Below the pieces are notes generated by a model. It was given only the letters and a program-made list of their open reading frames with translations. It made no database searches and had not been told where the DNA came from. The translations under genes were made by a program, and so were the position numbers. Source: Streptomyces sp. R302 (GTDB lineage: Bacteria > Actinomycetota > Actinomycetes > Streptomycetales > Streptomycetaceae). From it: a stretch of 64,000 bases of DNA. Shown here piece after piece: positions 26,746 to 38,514 of this stretch (position 1 is the first letter of the stretch; the number at the start of each line of letters is the position of its first letter). Location: positions 124,001 to 188,000 of the forward strand of contig NZ_JABBGE010000007.1 in assembly GCF_012927245.1 (NCBI RefSeq), given 5' to 3'.

Positions 26746-26799
26746 GTCGGCGGTCGGCGGTCGGCGGTCGGCGGTCGGCGGTCGGCGGTCGGCGGTCGG
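26746..26799. repeat. (GTCGGCG)n heptanucleotide tandem repeat
   Basis: Seven full 7-bp units plus a partial eighth. The 26572-26895 gap holds this repeat and otherwise no recognisable element; it lies between the promoter side of one gene and the 3' end of the GNAT gene. Confidence 0.95.
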
Positions 26800-26895
26800 T
26801 AACGTATCGCCGACCGGATACTCAGCCTCTCCCTCACCGGCGGCAGGCCCTCACCCGACGGCGGCTGAGACTCGTCGTGGCGTCCGGGCGGCGGT

Positions 26896-27426
26896 TCAGT
26901 GCGTGCCCAACTGGATCACCATGGTGTCCGCGTTCCCCTCCCGTCCGACCGTGACGAAGCCGCGGGAGGCGTAGAGCGCGGCGGCGTGGTTGCCGTCCTC
27001 GACGCTGAGGCTCAGGCGGTCGACGCCCGACCGGGCCGCCAACGCCACCACCGCGTCCAGCAGAGCGCCGCCGACGCCTCGGCCCCGGTGTCCGGGGAGC
27101 ACGCCGACGGTCAGTTCGGGCACCTGCGGGTCGACGTGTCCGTACCCCGGGTCGTGGGCGGGGAATGTCCTGGCCCAGGCCGCGCCGACGGGGGCGCCCG
27201 AGGGGGCCTCGGCGACCACGCCGAAGTCCCCTGCCCGGGGCCACCCGGTGACGTAGTGGGCGAAGTGCGGCGTCGCCAGGATCTCGTCCCGACTGAACCG
27301 CGGGGCGTCCCAGTTGAACGCCTCCAGCAGTATCGCCGTCAGGAACTCTGCGTCCCCGGCGGCAGCCGGCCGCAGCCGGAACCCGGCCTCCGGAAGGTCC
27401 GCCCGGGCCGCGCCATCCGTGTGCAT
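26896..27426 (-). CDS. GNAT-family N-acetyltransferase
   Basis: A 176-residue acetyl-CoA-dependent acyltransferase. The acetyl-CoA binding motif is ELTVGVLPGHRGRGVGGALL (about 104-124, R/Q-x-x-G-x-G/A), followed by the family end pattern LSLSVEDGNHAAALYASRGF. It starts at ATG 27426 with GGGAG before it. Substrate unknown; comparable stand-alone GNATs acetylate small amines or protein N-termini. Confidence 0.85.
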   Translation of the reverse strand: MHTDGAARADLPEAGFRLRPAAAGDAEFLTAILLEAFNWDAPRFSRDEILATPHFAHYVTGWPRAGDFGVVAEAPSGAPVGAAWARTFPAHDPGYGHVDPQVPELTVGVLPGHRGRGVGGALLDAVVALAARSGVDRLSLSVEDGNHAAALYASRGFVTVGREGNADTMVIQLGTH

Positions 27427-27495
27427 GTTCTCCCTCGATTCGTGACTCTGATGTGACGTGGTGCTGCACGCATCGGCATCGGCATCGGCATCGGC

Positions 27496-27891
27496 TCATT
27501 GGGCGAGGTGCCGTCGGATGAACGGCGCCGTGACGAGGACGAGCGTGGCGAAGAAGGTCAGCCGTTGGAGGCCGGGCCGGGCGGCGAAGTCGCCGTGCTG
27601 GAAGCCGTAGACCGCGTACCAGTTGGCAGCGGTGTCGGTCGTCGTGATGACGCAGGCGAGGTCGACTCCTCGGCGTTCGCCTCTGATCAGGAGCACGGCG
27701 GCGAGCACGTCGAGGAGCGCCAGCGACGACCAGTAGAGGTTGAGCCACCCCGGCGCCCAGGCGTACGGGTGCAGACCGTGGGTGAGGATGTCGATGATGT
27801 GCGACACCGCACCGACGAGGAGCAGAACGGCCGCGATGCCGGAGACCGACACGGCCACCCAGCGCGGGGCGTGGCGCATCCATCCGATCAT
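27496..27891 (-). CDS. Small four-helix membrane protein
   Basis: A 131-residue integral membrane protein with hydrophobic segments at about 12-34, 50-68, 78-96 and 105-124. Short loops carry His/Trp residues (HIIDILTHGLHPYAWAPGWL). No family recognised. Between its start and the GNAT gene lies a small GCATCG repeat (27474-27496). Its own start is close to the window's divergent hypothetical gene at 28035. Confidence 0.65.
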   Translation of the reverse strand: MIGWMRHAPRWVAVSVSGIAAVLLLVGAVSHIIDILTHGLHPYAWAPGWLNLYWSSLALLDVLAAVLLIRGERRGVDLACVITTTDTAANWYAVYGFQHGDFAARPGLQRLTFFATLVLVTAPFIRRHLAQ

Positions 27892-28034
27892 GGTGCGGAT
27901 CGTCCCATGCGCGGGGCGCGGGTCGACAGTCCATCAGACTGCGGCAGTTGACGACCCGGGAGGGCGGTGTCGGAGCTGCCGTGGTGGGTTATCCCCCGCT
28001 TCGGCTGCGTCTGGCGCGTGACACGGGGGCGGGG

Positions 28035-28553
28035 ATGGGTCGTAGGGGCGTGGACAAAGGGTGTCTCGGCGTCGGCTTGGTCTTCCTGCCGTTCGCCTTG
28101 GGGCTCGGGTACGTGCTGGTCATGGCGGTCTGGCGGCTCGGACGGTATCTGTGGACCACGGGTGGGCCGCGGCTCGCCGCGGGCGATCCGGCGGCGTGGA
28201 CCGTTCTCGGCATGGTCCTCTTCCTCTTCGCGGTGGTCGCCTTCATCCACTGGCACGCGGGCCGCGACGGCGGACCGAGCCCTCGGCCGGGGCGGGCGGT
28301 CCACCAGGGCGAGGACTGGTACTGGGAACCCGATCCGGTCGAGTACCCGCCGAAGTCGCGACCGAACTCGAACCCGAATCCGAACCCGGACGTTCGTTCG
28401 CGACGTCCGCCCGGGCCGGGGTCGTCAGAGGCCGGGCCGCTGTCGGAGATCCCCGTCAGGCCGCCCCGGCGGGTCCTCAGCCGGGCGCAGCAGGCTTCGT
28501 TGCCGCGTGCGGGGGTCTTGGCCAGCTGGTCGGCGTCGGCTTTGCCGACGTAG
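28035..28553 (+). CDS. Hypothetical protein with two membrane helices
   Basis: A 172-residue protein. Helices lie at about residues 10-33 (GVGLVFLPFALGLGYVLVMA) and 54-72 (WTVLGMVLFLFAVVAFIHW), followed by a charged tail containing an Asn/Pro repeat (RPNSNPNPNPDVRS) made by CCGAAC-type DNA units. The last 45 residues are Arg/Ser/Leu rich without pattern and enter a rearranged region, so the native 3' end is probably lost. ATG 28035 is the likeliest start; a GTG further upstream is possible. Confidence 0.45.
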   Translation: MGRRGVDKGCLGVGLVFLPFALGLGYVLVMAVWRLGRYLWTTGGPRLAAGDPAAWTVLGMVLFLFAVVAFIHWHAGRDGGPSPRPGRAVHQGEDWYWEPDPVEYPPKSRPNSNPNPNPDVRSRRPPGPGSSEAGPLSEIPVRPPRRVLSRAQQASLPRAGVLASWSASALPT

Positions 28554-28674
28554 ACCTCCGCACAGGTCCATGCTTGGGCGACGGTTCGACGAGGGGGAAG
28601 CTGGCGTACCCTGGCGGCGCTTCGCGCGCTCGGCACCGAAGAGCTTGGTAGGGCGCCGTCGGACCGATCCGGCT

Positions 28675-28826
28675 GCGCCTGCTGTCCTCCCGTTGGGCGT
28701 CTCCCAGCCGACGATCTCCCGCCACCTGAAGGTGCCGGCGGGCGGCCGGCCTTGTCGGCTCCGAGCGGCGTGGCACGTGGGTGTACTCCTGGGTGCTGCC
28801 CGAGGCTCTGGCGCAGCTGTCCGCCC
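28675..28826 (+). pseudogene. arsR: arsR-family regulator fragment
   Basis: Two pieces of an ArsR winged helix lie in different frames: GVSQPTISRHLKV (recognition helix) and then GLVGSERRGTWVYSWVLPEA with LAQLS (wing and last helix). The N-terminal third with the metal-sensing Cys is not found, and the joint is a frameshift. It directly precedes an MIP-channel remnant and an arsC remnant, which fixes its identity as the regulator of an arsenic operon. Confidence 0.7.
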
Positions 28827-29455
28827 GTCGCGGCCAAGGCGTCGGTCGGGGGGCTCGGGGCGGCCGCGCTGGTCACGACGGTGGTCGGCTCCGGGATCCG
28901 GGCCACCGAACCGACCCGTGACGTCGGAACGCAGTTGCTCGCCGACTCCCTCGCCACCGTCTTCGACCTCGGCGTGCTGATCGCCCTGCTCGTCCCGGTG
29001 CCGGGGGCCACTTCAATCCGGCGGTCACCCTCGCCGTTCACCACGCGCGAGGCCGCGGCGTACGTGCCCGCCCAGATCGCCGGGGCGATCGCCTGCGTGG
29101 TGCTCGCCGACGCGATGTTCGGCGACGCGATGTTCGGCGAGCCGCTCCTGCGCCTCTCTCTCCCCCCCCCACGCCCGGTCGGCCCGGCATCTGTGGCCGA
29201 CGGAGGTCGTGGCCGCCGTCGGGCCGGTCTGGCTCGTCATCGACCTGGGCCGTACCGGCCGGGCCCACCTCGCACCCGCGCGGGTCGCCTGCTTCATCGA
29301 AGTGGCGTACTGGTTCACCTCCTCCACGTCCTTCGCCGGCATGGTCGCGCTCCGCTTCGGCCGCGTGGTCCCGGACTTCGCAGTCCCGGTCGTCCCCACG
29401 GAGACCGCCGCACGCCCCACCGAAGAGGCGCCCTGGCCCGATGAGCACCTCCCAC
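28827..29455 (+). pseudogene. Aquaglyceroporin (MIP family) remnant of an arsenic cluster
   Basis: Alternating frames encode LGAAALVTTVVGSGIRATEP, DVGTQLLADSLATVFDLGVL, REAAAYVPAQIAGAIACVVL and then TGRAHLAPARVACF and AYWFTSSTSFAG. This is the actinobacterial MIP channel found with arsR and arsC, where it passes arsenite out. At least two frameshifts are present. The first NPA box is destroyed (HFNPAVT expected; FNPAVT survives only out of frame near 29013-29040), and the second half ends early. A 14-bp ATGTTCGGCGACGC duplication lies near 29117. Confidence 0.75.
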
Positions 29456-29820
29456 CTCCCCCATGCCTTCCCCCCCTTCCCCTCCGTCGTTCTGGTCGTC
29501 TGTGCCCACAACTCCGGCCGGTCCCAGATGGCCGCCGCCTTCCTCGCCCACCTCGGCGAGGATCGGGGCGAAATCCGCTCGGCCGGACCCGCCCTGGCCG
29601 ACACGGTGAACCCGGCCGTCGTCGAAGCCATGCGCGGGTCCGGCATCGGCATCTCAGCCGAGGCGGTACGGGCTCCGACGTCGTGATCACCATGGGGTGC
29701 GGCGATGCCTGCCCCTACTTCCCCGGCAAGCGGTACCTGGACCGGCAGCTCGACGACCCGGCGGGACGCGTCGTGCCCCTGCGGTCCGAGCACTCCGGGC
29801 AGGTGCGGTGCGCGTACGCC
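29441..29820 (+). pseudogene. arsC: Arsenate reductase (LMW-phosphatase type) remnant
   Basis: ATG 29441 opens VLVVCAHNSGRSQMAAAFLA, the C-x5-R phosphate-binding loop of arsC, followed by VNPAVVEAMRGSGIGISAE. A deletion/frameshift near 29665 then moves to SDVVITMGCGDACPYFPGKR and YLDRQLDDPAG, the C-terminal block with the second and third redox Cys region. About 8-10 residues are missing at the joint and the true C-terminus is absent, so no functional reductase can be made. Confidence 0.8.
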
Positions 29821-29834
29821 GGCGGCTCAGGGGC

Positions 29835-31445
29835 TCAGCACGTGACCCAGTAGCCCGGCGAGGTCTCCTTGATGGTGCTGGAGGCCAGGACGTTCCAGAG
29901 GCCGAGGTTCTGGTTCGAGCCGTTGGCGTAGGTGTAGCCGCCCGACTGGTGGGCTCGGCCGGCCTGGGTGTGGGCGTAGTTGCTGGCGGTCACGCAGAGC
30001 GCGGCGCCCGTGGTGGTGGCCGTGACGGGTGCGGCCTTGGCGCCGGGCGCTCCGGAGGCGTCGACGGCCGCGACCGTGTAACCGTACGCCGTACCGGCCG
30101 TCAGGCCGGAGTCGGTGTAGCCGGTGGACGTCACCGGGGCGGCGTTCACCTTCGTTCCGTCGCGGTAGACGTCGTACGACGCGGCGCCCTGGACCGCGCT
30201 CCAGGACAGCGTGGCGCTCGACGCCGTGGTGCCGGTGACGGCCAGTCCGGTCGGGGCGGGGAGACCGGGGGTGGGGGTGGGGGTGTCGGTGGTGCCCGCG
30301 CCGAGGGCCTTGGCCATGTTCATCACGGCCGTCATCTGCGGGCCGCTCTTCTGCGCGTAGTCGGCCGACTTGTAGCCCCACCAGTCCCAGCAGCCACGCG
30401 GGTTGCCGGTCATGGTGGTGGCCTGCGGGTAGAGGACGATCATGTCGTTGGTGTCGGCGTACTCGTTGAGGTAGGCCTTGTCCATGAGGGCGTTGCCGAC
30501 CAGGCCGTAGTACTGGTAGCAGCCGTGGAGCGTGACCATCAGCCTGCACGAGGCCCCGTCCTGGCAGGACCGCGGTACGTAGGCGAAGCCCTCGGCGCCC
30601 ATGCTGACGGCGCTCGGGCTGCCGCCGGGGGTGTACGCGCTCTGGTCGAAACGGACCAGCTTGCCCGTGGGCGCGGAGGAGGTCGCCGGGTTCACGCTTC
30701 CCAGCAGGTGCGTCAGCATGTCCTTCACCGGGTCGCCGCCGCAGTTGTTGACGTACGGCGAACTGGTGGACGTACACGCGTTGGGGCCGATGGGGCTCAC
30801 CCAGGCGTGGCCCGATGCCGACGTGTTGTCGTAGATCACGTCGGCGCCGAAGTCGCGGTAGTACGTGGCGAGGTCGTCGTTCACGGGGGCCTTGACGGTG
30901 GTGTCGTTGGTGCCGTGGAACAGCCAGACCTTGTCGCCCGACAGGTTGGCGACCGGGTCGACCTTGCCCGCCGCGGCCCGGTCGCGGGTCAACTGCTCCA
31001 GCTGGGCGGGGGTCTTGCGGGCCATGAACGTGTCCATGCACGCGTACAAGGCCGTGTTGAGGTTGTTCTGCGCGCAGTCGTACGGGCCGGCCGAGAAGAT
31101 GCCGGCCCCCGCGAAGACGTCCGAGTAGGCGACGTGCATCTGGTTGGCCATGAACCCACCGGAGGAGAGGCCGCTCACGTACGTCGCGCTGATGTCGTAC
31201 TGCTGGAGGGTGCCGGGCGTCGGCGCCGGAACCGCGGCCGTCGCCCCATCGACCGCCGGGGCGGCGATGCCGATGGCCGCGAGAGCGGCGACGAGGAGCT
31301 TCCCGATACGACCGGCCCTGCCGGTGCCGGCCGTGCTGCCGGTCCTGCCGGTACTGCCTGTGCTGCCTGTGCTGCCGGTCCTGCCGGTACTGCCCGTGCT
31401 GCCGGTCCTGCCGGTCTTGCTTCCGATCATCCTTCTGATCTTCAT
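29835..31445 (-). CDS. Secreted poly(3-hydroxybutyrate) depolymerase
   Basis: A 536-residue exported esterase that breaks PHB polyester. The catalytic domain (about 78-395) has the lipase box GLSSGG (S94) in YVSGLSSGGFMANQMHVAYS, then AGPYDCAQN, and WLFHGTNDTTV. Near its end are LHGCYQYYGLVGNALMDKAY and PRGCWDWWGYKSADYAQKSG, typical of esterase/PHB-depolymerase family proteins. A fibronectin III linker (about 403-487) and a short C-terminal domain (TASNYAHTQAGRAHQ, then NLGLWNVLASSTIKETSPGY), probably substrate-binding, follow. Residues 10-46 are a striking G-x-T-G repeat that precedes the hydrophobic signal core (KLLVAALAAIGIAAPA). ATG 31445 follows GGAG by six bases. Confidence 0.88.
   Translation of the reverse strand: MKIRRMIGSKTGRTGSTGSTGRTGSTGSTGSTGRTGSTAGTGRAGRIGKLLVAALAAIGIAAPAVDGATAAVPAPTPGTLQQYDISATYVSGLSSGGFMANQMHVAYSDVFAGAGIFSAGPYDCAQNNLNTALYACMDTFMARKTPAQLEQLTRDRAAAGKVDPVANLSGDKVWLFHGTNDTTVKAPVNDDLATYYRDFGADVIYDNTSASGHAWVSPIGPNACTSTSSPYVNNCGGDPVKDMLTHLLGSVNPATSSAPTGKLVRFDQSAYTPGGSPSAVSMGAEGFAYVPRSCQDGASCRLMVTLHGCYQYYGLVGNALMDKAYLNEYADTNDMIVLYPQATTMTGNPRGCWDWWGYKSADYAQKSGPQMTAVMNMAKALGAGTTDTPTPTPGLPAPTGLAVTGTTASSATLSWSAVQGAASYDVYRDGTKVNAAPVTSTGYTDSGLTAGTAYGYTVAAVDASGAPGAKAAPVTATTTGAALCVTASNYAHTQAGRAHQSGGYTYANGSNQNLGLWNVLASSTIKETSPGYWVTC
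31317..31418. repeat. 9-bp-type tandem repeats encoding a Gly-Ser/Arg-Thr tract
   Basis: Units such as CTGCCGGTC, CTGCCTGTG and CTGCCGGTA alternate about eleven times. On the minus strand they give GRTGSTGST-type triplets at the start of the PHB depolymerase. Confidence 0.85.
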
Positions 31446-31611
31446 GCGCATCTCCGGGTACAGGGTGGGGGTGAGATGCGGACATCCTGGTGAACGGCGG
31501 GGAACCCGGCCCACATGTGGTGCCGCCACTTCCGTGGGTGGGAATGTGGCGCGCCGTGCCATAGGAGCGACGGTTTCCGGCCTGCGTGGCCGGGGCGGGG
31601 CCCCTCCGACG

Positions 31612-32943
31612 TCACGGACGCCGGGGCTGCCGCTCCACCGCCACCCGCAACGGGGCCCTGAAGGACAGCAGGCCCAGCATGGGAGGTTCGACCTGGGGGT
31701 CCGCCGGCCGTACGGAGGGAAGGCGGCGGGCTGCCGCCCGCAGGGCCACCGCCGCCTCCGTGCGGGCGAGCGTGGCGCCCGGGCAGAGGTGACGTCCGGC
31801 GCCGAACGCCAGGTGGCGGCGGGCGTTCGCCCGTCCCGGGCACATGCGCTCCGGGTCCGGGAAGACGGCCGGATCGGAGCCGCTCCCCATGAGCATCAGC
31901 AGCACCTGCGCGCCCGCCGGCAGCTCCACGCCGCCCAGCCGGGTCGCTTCGGCGGTCACCCTGCGCCAGGTGGTCACGGGCGGCTCGCGGCGCAGTACCT
32001 CCTCCACCCACGCCTCGGCCAGGCCCGCCTCCTCGGCGGCACCCCGCCACACCCCCGGGTCGGCGAGCGCCCTACTGAGGACGGTGGCGATGAGCTGCCC
32101 GGTGGTGGACTGGCCGGCGACGAAGACGAAGAAGCAGGCGGCCACTGCGGTGGGGACGTCCAGGGGCGTGCCGTCGGGCAGCCGATGGTCGGCGAGGGCG
32201 CGGACGAACGAGCCGGGCGGCGCGTCGTCGTCGCGCACGGTCGCGGTGAGCCACTGGTGGAACTCCGCGACGAGCTCCGCCAGCTCCAGCTGACGGGCGA
32301 GCGAAGGGCGCCCCCAGAAAAGCTCCAGCGCGGCGTCGCTCCAGGCGATCAGCGTGGCGGGATCGACGCCGCGAATGCCGAGCAGCTCCATCAGCACCCG
32401 ACAGGGAAGGATCTGAGCGAAGGGGATGAACAGGTCGATATCGCCGCCGGGTATCCGGTCGAGCAACTCGTCGGCGATACGCTCGATCATCGGTACGGCG
32501 GCGGTGACACTCCGCGCGTCGAAGAACCGCATGACGACCCGCCGCAGCCCCGCGTGGCTCGGGGTCCCGTTGTTGGCGAGCGCGGCCGGCAACGTGAACC
32601 CGGCCCGCACGAGGACCCGCATCACGGCGACGGGCAGCGGCGTGACCGCGTTCTGGGCGTTGTCCGGCAGGAACCGGTCCGTGTCGAGCAGGGCGCGCCG
32701 GATGTCCTGATGCCGACTGACCAGCCACAGCCCCGTACCGGGATCCTGATGCACGGGCGCCTCGGCCCGCAGCCGATCGAGCCACGGGTACGGATCACGG
32801 ACGAAGGAGTCGCCGAACAGGTCCAGCAGCCCCAGCGACTCGGCCGCGTGGACGGCGTCGCCGGCCGGGCGGCCGTCCGACAGCACGGAACCGGACCTGA
32901 CTACGTCGTCGACTTCGCGGGCATCCGCGACCGGGGAGATCAC
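31612..32943 (-). CDS. Cytochrome P450
   Basis: A 443-residue soluble bacterial P450 monooxygenase. Marks: the C helix HAGLRRVVMRFFDARSV; the I helix FVFVAGQSTTGQLI (A276, G277, T281 for O2 activation); the K helix E315-x-x-R318 in EEVLRREPP; and the heme loop FGAGRHLCPGATLAR with axial C387. The GTG at 32943 lacks a clear ribosome site. No ferredoxin or ferredoxin reductase gene adjoins it, so redox partners must come from elsewhere. Neighbours (PHB depolymerase, VOC protein) do not point to a substrate. Confidence 0.9.
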   Translation of the reverse strand: MISPVADAREVDDVVRSGSVLSDGRPAGDAVHAAESLGLLDLFGDSFVRDPYPWLDRLRAEAPVHQDPGTGLWLVSRHQDIRRALLDTDRFLPDNAQNAVTPLPVAVMRVLVRAGFTLPAALANNGTPSHAGLRRVVMRFFDARSVTAAVPMIERIADELLDRIPGGDIDLFIPFAQILPCRVLMELLGIRGVDPATLIAWSDAALELFWGRPSLARQLELAELVAEFHQWLTATVRDDDAPPGSFVRALADHRLPDGTPLDVPTAVAACFFVFVAGQSTTGQLIATVLSRALADPGVWRGAAEEAGLAEAWVEEVLRREPPVTTWRRVTAEATRLGGVELPAGAQVLLMLMGSGSDPAVFPDPERMCPGRANARRHLAFGAGRHLCPGATLARTEAAVALRAAARRLPSVRPADPQVEPPMLGLLSFRAPLRVAVERQPRRP

Positions 32944-33085
32944 TGCCGGAAGCTAACACGTCCCGGCCGGCAGCCCCGCCGCATGTGTGCGGCATCACTC
33001 GCCGTGACGCGGCGGTCGCCGTCACCGCACGCTCCGGTGTGCCGCGGCCCGACGCCGGCACCACCTGTCGTGGCGTGGCGCGGTG

Positions 33086-33526
33086 TCAGTTCGTCTGTTC
33101 GGCCAGGGCGAGGATGATGCCTGAGGGGCCTCGGAGGTAGCAGAGGCGGTACACGTCTCGGTACTGCGCCACCTCGCCGATGAGCTCGGCGCCGTGGGCG
33201 CGGAGGCGGGCAAGGGTGTCGTCGATGTCGTCGACGGCGAACATGACCCGGTGCAGGGCCAGGGTGTTCGGCGGCGGGTTGGGTGAGCCGTCGACGATCG
33301 CCGCGGGGGTCCGGTACTGCGCGAGTTCCAGTTTGCCGTGGCCGTCCGGGGTCCGCAGCATCGCGATCTCGCTGCGGACTCCGTCGAGGCCGACGGCCTG
33401 GTCCGCGAAGAGGCCCTCGATCTGCGCCCTGCCGTCGAGCGTCATGCCCAGTTCGGTGAAGAAGGCGATGGCGGCCTCCAGGTCTTCGACGACGATGCCG
33501 ACGTTGTCCATGCGGTGGAGTGTCAC
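33086..33526 (-). CDS. VOC/glyoxalase-family protein
   Basis: A 146-residue protein with two beta-alpha-beta-beta-beta modules of the vicinal-oxygen-chelate fold (MDNVGIVVEDLEAAIAFFTE, then LHRVMFAVDDIDDTLARLRA). Possible metal ligands are His in TLHRMDN, Glu in LELAQYR, and His in LALHRVMF; the final Glu position reads ILALAEQ. The GTG at 33526 is chosen; the ATG five codons on is equally possible. Such proteins include glyoxalases, dioxygenases and drug-binding resistance proteins, and the substrate is not evident. Confidence 0.8.
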   Translation of the reverse strand: MTLHRMDNVGIVVEDLEAAIAFFTELGMTLDGRAQIEGLFADQAVGLDGVRSEIAMLRTPDGHGKLELAQYRTPAAIVDGSPNPPPNTLALHRVMFAVDDIDDTLARLRAHGAELIGEVAQYRDVYRLCYLRGPSGIILALAEQTN

Positions 33527-33696
33527 GACTGCTGTTCTCCCTCTGCCTCGCGAGGCCCCTCGGCTCTTCGGCTCTTCGGCCTCTCGGCCCTTCGGAGCTA
33601 CCGGTATATCGGGGGCGCGGGGTGCGGGCTCCGTGCGACACCCGCAAGCCGGTCGCCTTTCGCCGACCTCCCGCCGGGCGGTCGGTCGGGGCGGCT

Positions 33697-34513
33697 TCAG
33701 CGGGCGGTCCTCTGGAAGGTCAGGAGGAGGTCCGCCGCGACGCTGACCGCGATCGTGGCGGGTTCCTTGCCGGTGATCTCGGGGAGGCCGATCGGGGTCT
33801 TGATCCGGTCGATGGTGGCGGGATCGTGGCCGCCCTCCTTGGCGAGGCGCTGCCGGAAGCGGGCCCATTTGGCGGCGGAGCCGATCAGGCCGATCGAACC
33901 GAGGCCGGGCGTGCGCAGCGCCGCGTCGCACAGGGCCGCGTCCTCGGCGTGGTCGTGCGTGGCGATGAGGACGTGGGTGCCGGGTGCGAGTTCGTCGAGG
34001 ACCTCCTCGGGGAGGAGCGGGGTGTGGTGGACGTGGAGTCGGGCCACCGCGTCGTCGAGGACGGAGAGGCGTTCCGTGGTGAGCATGTCGGCGCGGCTGT
34101 CGATCAGGTGCAGGTCGAGGTCGTGCCGGGCCAGGATGCGGGCCAGTTCGAGGCCGACGTGCCCGACGCCGAAGACCGCCACCGCGGGCGGCACCGGCAA
34201 GGGTTCCAGGAACACCGAGACCGTGCCTCCGCAGCACTGGACTCCGTGGCGCCCGGTCACCTTGTCGTTCAGGGCGAACTCCATCAGCTCCGGCTCCGCC
34301 TCCGCCTCGGGCGTGTCGATCAGCTCCCGGGCCCGGTCGATGGCGACGGCCTCGATGTTGCCGCCGCCGATCGAGCCCCACACGTCCGTCCGTCCCACGA
34401 CGAGTTTCGCGCCGGGCTTGCGGGGTGCGTGACCGCGCACGGTCGCGACGGTCACGAGTACGCCGGCCTCCCGGCGTCCCCGCAACCGCGCGACCGCGGC
34501 GACCCAGGTCATG

Positions 34514-34521
<8 letters not shown>
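33697..34521 (-). CDS. xdhC: XdhC-type molybdenum cofactor maturation protein
   Basis: A 274-residue protein that binds molybdopterin, helps its sulfuration and inserts it into xanthine dehydrogenase. The N-terminal XdhC part is VLVTVATVRGHAPRKPGAKL, WGSIGGGNIEAVAIDRAREL and VQCCGGTVSVFLEPL (Cys pair), and the C-terminal XdhC_C part has a Rossmann loop AVFGVGHVGLELARILARHD and SIGLIGSAAKWARFRQRLA. It is the last gene of the xdhABC operon. Its ATG overlaps the xdhB stop by eight bases; an ATG nine bases on would leave a one-base gap. Confidence 0.92.
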
Positions 34522-36969
<2,448 letters not shown>

Positions 36970-36973
<4 letters not shown>

Positions 36974-38514
36974 GACGACACCGCCTCGGTGGTGGTCTGG
37001 GCGTGCAGCTTCAGCAGGCTCTGGCCGAGCATCGCGGAGCGGTAGAGGGCGCTGGCGCGGTGGTCGTCCATCGGGGTGCCCTCGCCGCGCAGTTCGCACG
37101 CGGCGGCCTCGACGGTCTCCGCCGTCCACGGCCTGCCTTCGAGGGCCGCCTCGGTCGCGAGGGCGCGGATGGGGGTGGCGGCGACGCCGCCGAGCCCGAT
37201 CCGCGCCTTCCGGATGGTGCCTTCCTCGGCGTCGATGTCGAGCGCGAAGGCGACGGCGACGCTGGAGATGTCGTCGAAACGGCGCTTGGCGATCTTGTGG
37301 AAGGCCGTGACGGGTGCCTGCGGCAGCGGGACGCGTACGGCGCGGATCAGCTCGTCGGGGCGGCGGATGCTCCGCCGGTAGCCGGTGAAGTACTCCGCCA
37401 GCGGGACCACGCGCTCCCCGTCGGCGTCGGCGAGCACCAGGGACGCGTCGAGGGCGAGCAGCACCGGCGGGCTGTCGCCGATGGGCGAACCGGTGCCGAG
37501 GTTGCCGCCGAGGGTGGCGCTGTTGCGGATCAGGCGGGAGGCGAACTGTGGGAACAGCTCGGCGAGGAGCGGTACTTCGCCGTCCAGCCGGCGTTCGATC
37601 TCGGTGAGGGTCAGGGCGGCGCCGATCTCGATGTGGTCGGACTCGCGGCGCAGCTCGCGCAGTTCGGGGAGCCGGTCGACGGCGACGACGCAACTCTCGC
37701 GTCGGGAGCGGATGTTCACCTCGACTCCGTGGTCGGTGCCGCCGGAGACGACCACCGCCTCGGGCCGTTCGCGCAGCACGCGGAGCGCCTCGGCGAGGCT
37801 GCCCGGCCGTAGGAACGTACGGCCGTCCCGGGTGTAGTGGGTCGCGGCCGGCTCCGGCGGCGCCTGGTCGCGGCGCCGCGCCAGCGGGTCGTCCGCGGCG
37901 GGGTCGCCGACGGCGAACGCGGCGTCCCGGATCGGCCGGTAGCCGGTGCAGCGGCAGAGGTTGCCGCTCAACGCGTGCAGGTCGAAGCCGTTGGGGCCGT
38001 GCTCGTGGTGGTGGGCGGCGTCAGGGGCGTCGGTGGCGGCGCGGGTGGCGTCGGCGTCGGTGGCCCCCGTGTCCGTGTCCGTGTCCGTGTCCGGGGCGCC
38101 GTGGGGTGCGCGGCGGTCGGGCCGGTAGTACTCCGACGCCATGCTGCAGATGAATCCCGGGGTGCAGTAGCCGCACTGGGAGCCGCCGCGCACGGCCATC
38201 TCCTCCTGCACGGGGTGCAGGGTGGGGGGCGTGCCGGGCGCGCCGGGGGTGGCGAGGCCTTCGGCGGTGACGATCTCCTGGCCGTCGAGGGCCGCCACCG
38301 GCACCAGGCAGGCGTTGACCGCGACCCAGTCGGTGGGCTTGTGCACGCCGGGCCGGGCCACCAGCACCGAGCAGGCACCGCACTCCCCCTCGGCGCAGCC
38401 TTCCTTGGTACCGGTGAGGCCGCGCTCGCGCAGGAAGTCCAGCACGGTGGTGTGGGCCGCCGCCGGAGCGATCGGCGCCTCCTGCCCGTTCACGGTGATC
38501 CGCGCCTCGGTCAC
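36970..38514 (-). CDS. xdhA: Xanthine dehydrogenase small subunit (2Fe-2S and FAD)
   Basis: A 514-residue electron-transfer subunit. The first 2Fe-2S cluster uses C40, C45, C48 and C69 (KEGCAEGECGACSV, NACL). The second uses C114, C117, C187 and C189 (SQCGYCTPGFIC, NLCRCTGYRPI). The FAD domain follows from about 218 (FLRPGSLAEALRVLRE, VSGGTDHGVEVN, IRNSATLGGNLGTGSPIGDS). The C117-C187 spacing is about 69 residues instead of the usual ~31 because of an Asp/Thr- and His-rich insert at about 131-176. GTG 38514 has GAGGGA upstream. First gene of xdhABC; a candidate promoter lies 340 bp upstream. Confidence 0.92.

Noticed and set aside
26746..26799. Possible CRISPR array
   Set aside because: Units are 7 bp with no spacers; it is a simple tandem repeat.
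29697..31493. A 598-codon plus-strand frame
   Set aside because: Antisense to the PHB depolymerase, with low-complexity Arg/Gly/Val content and no recognised motif.
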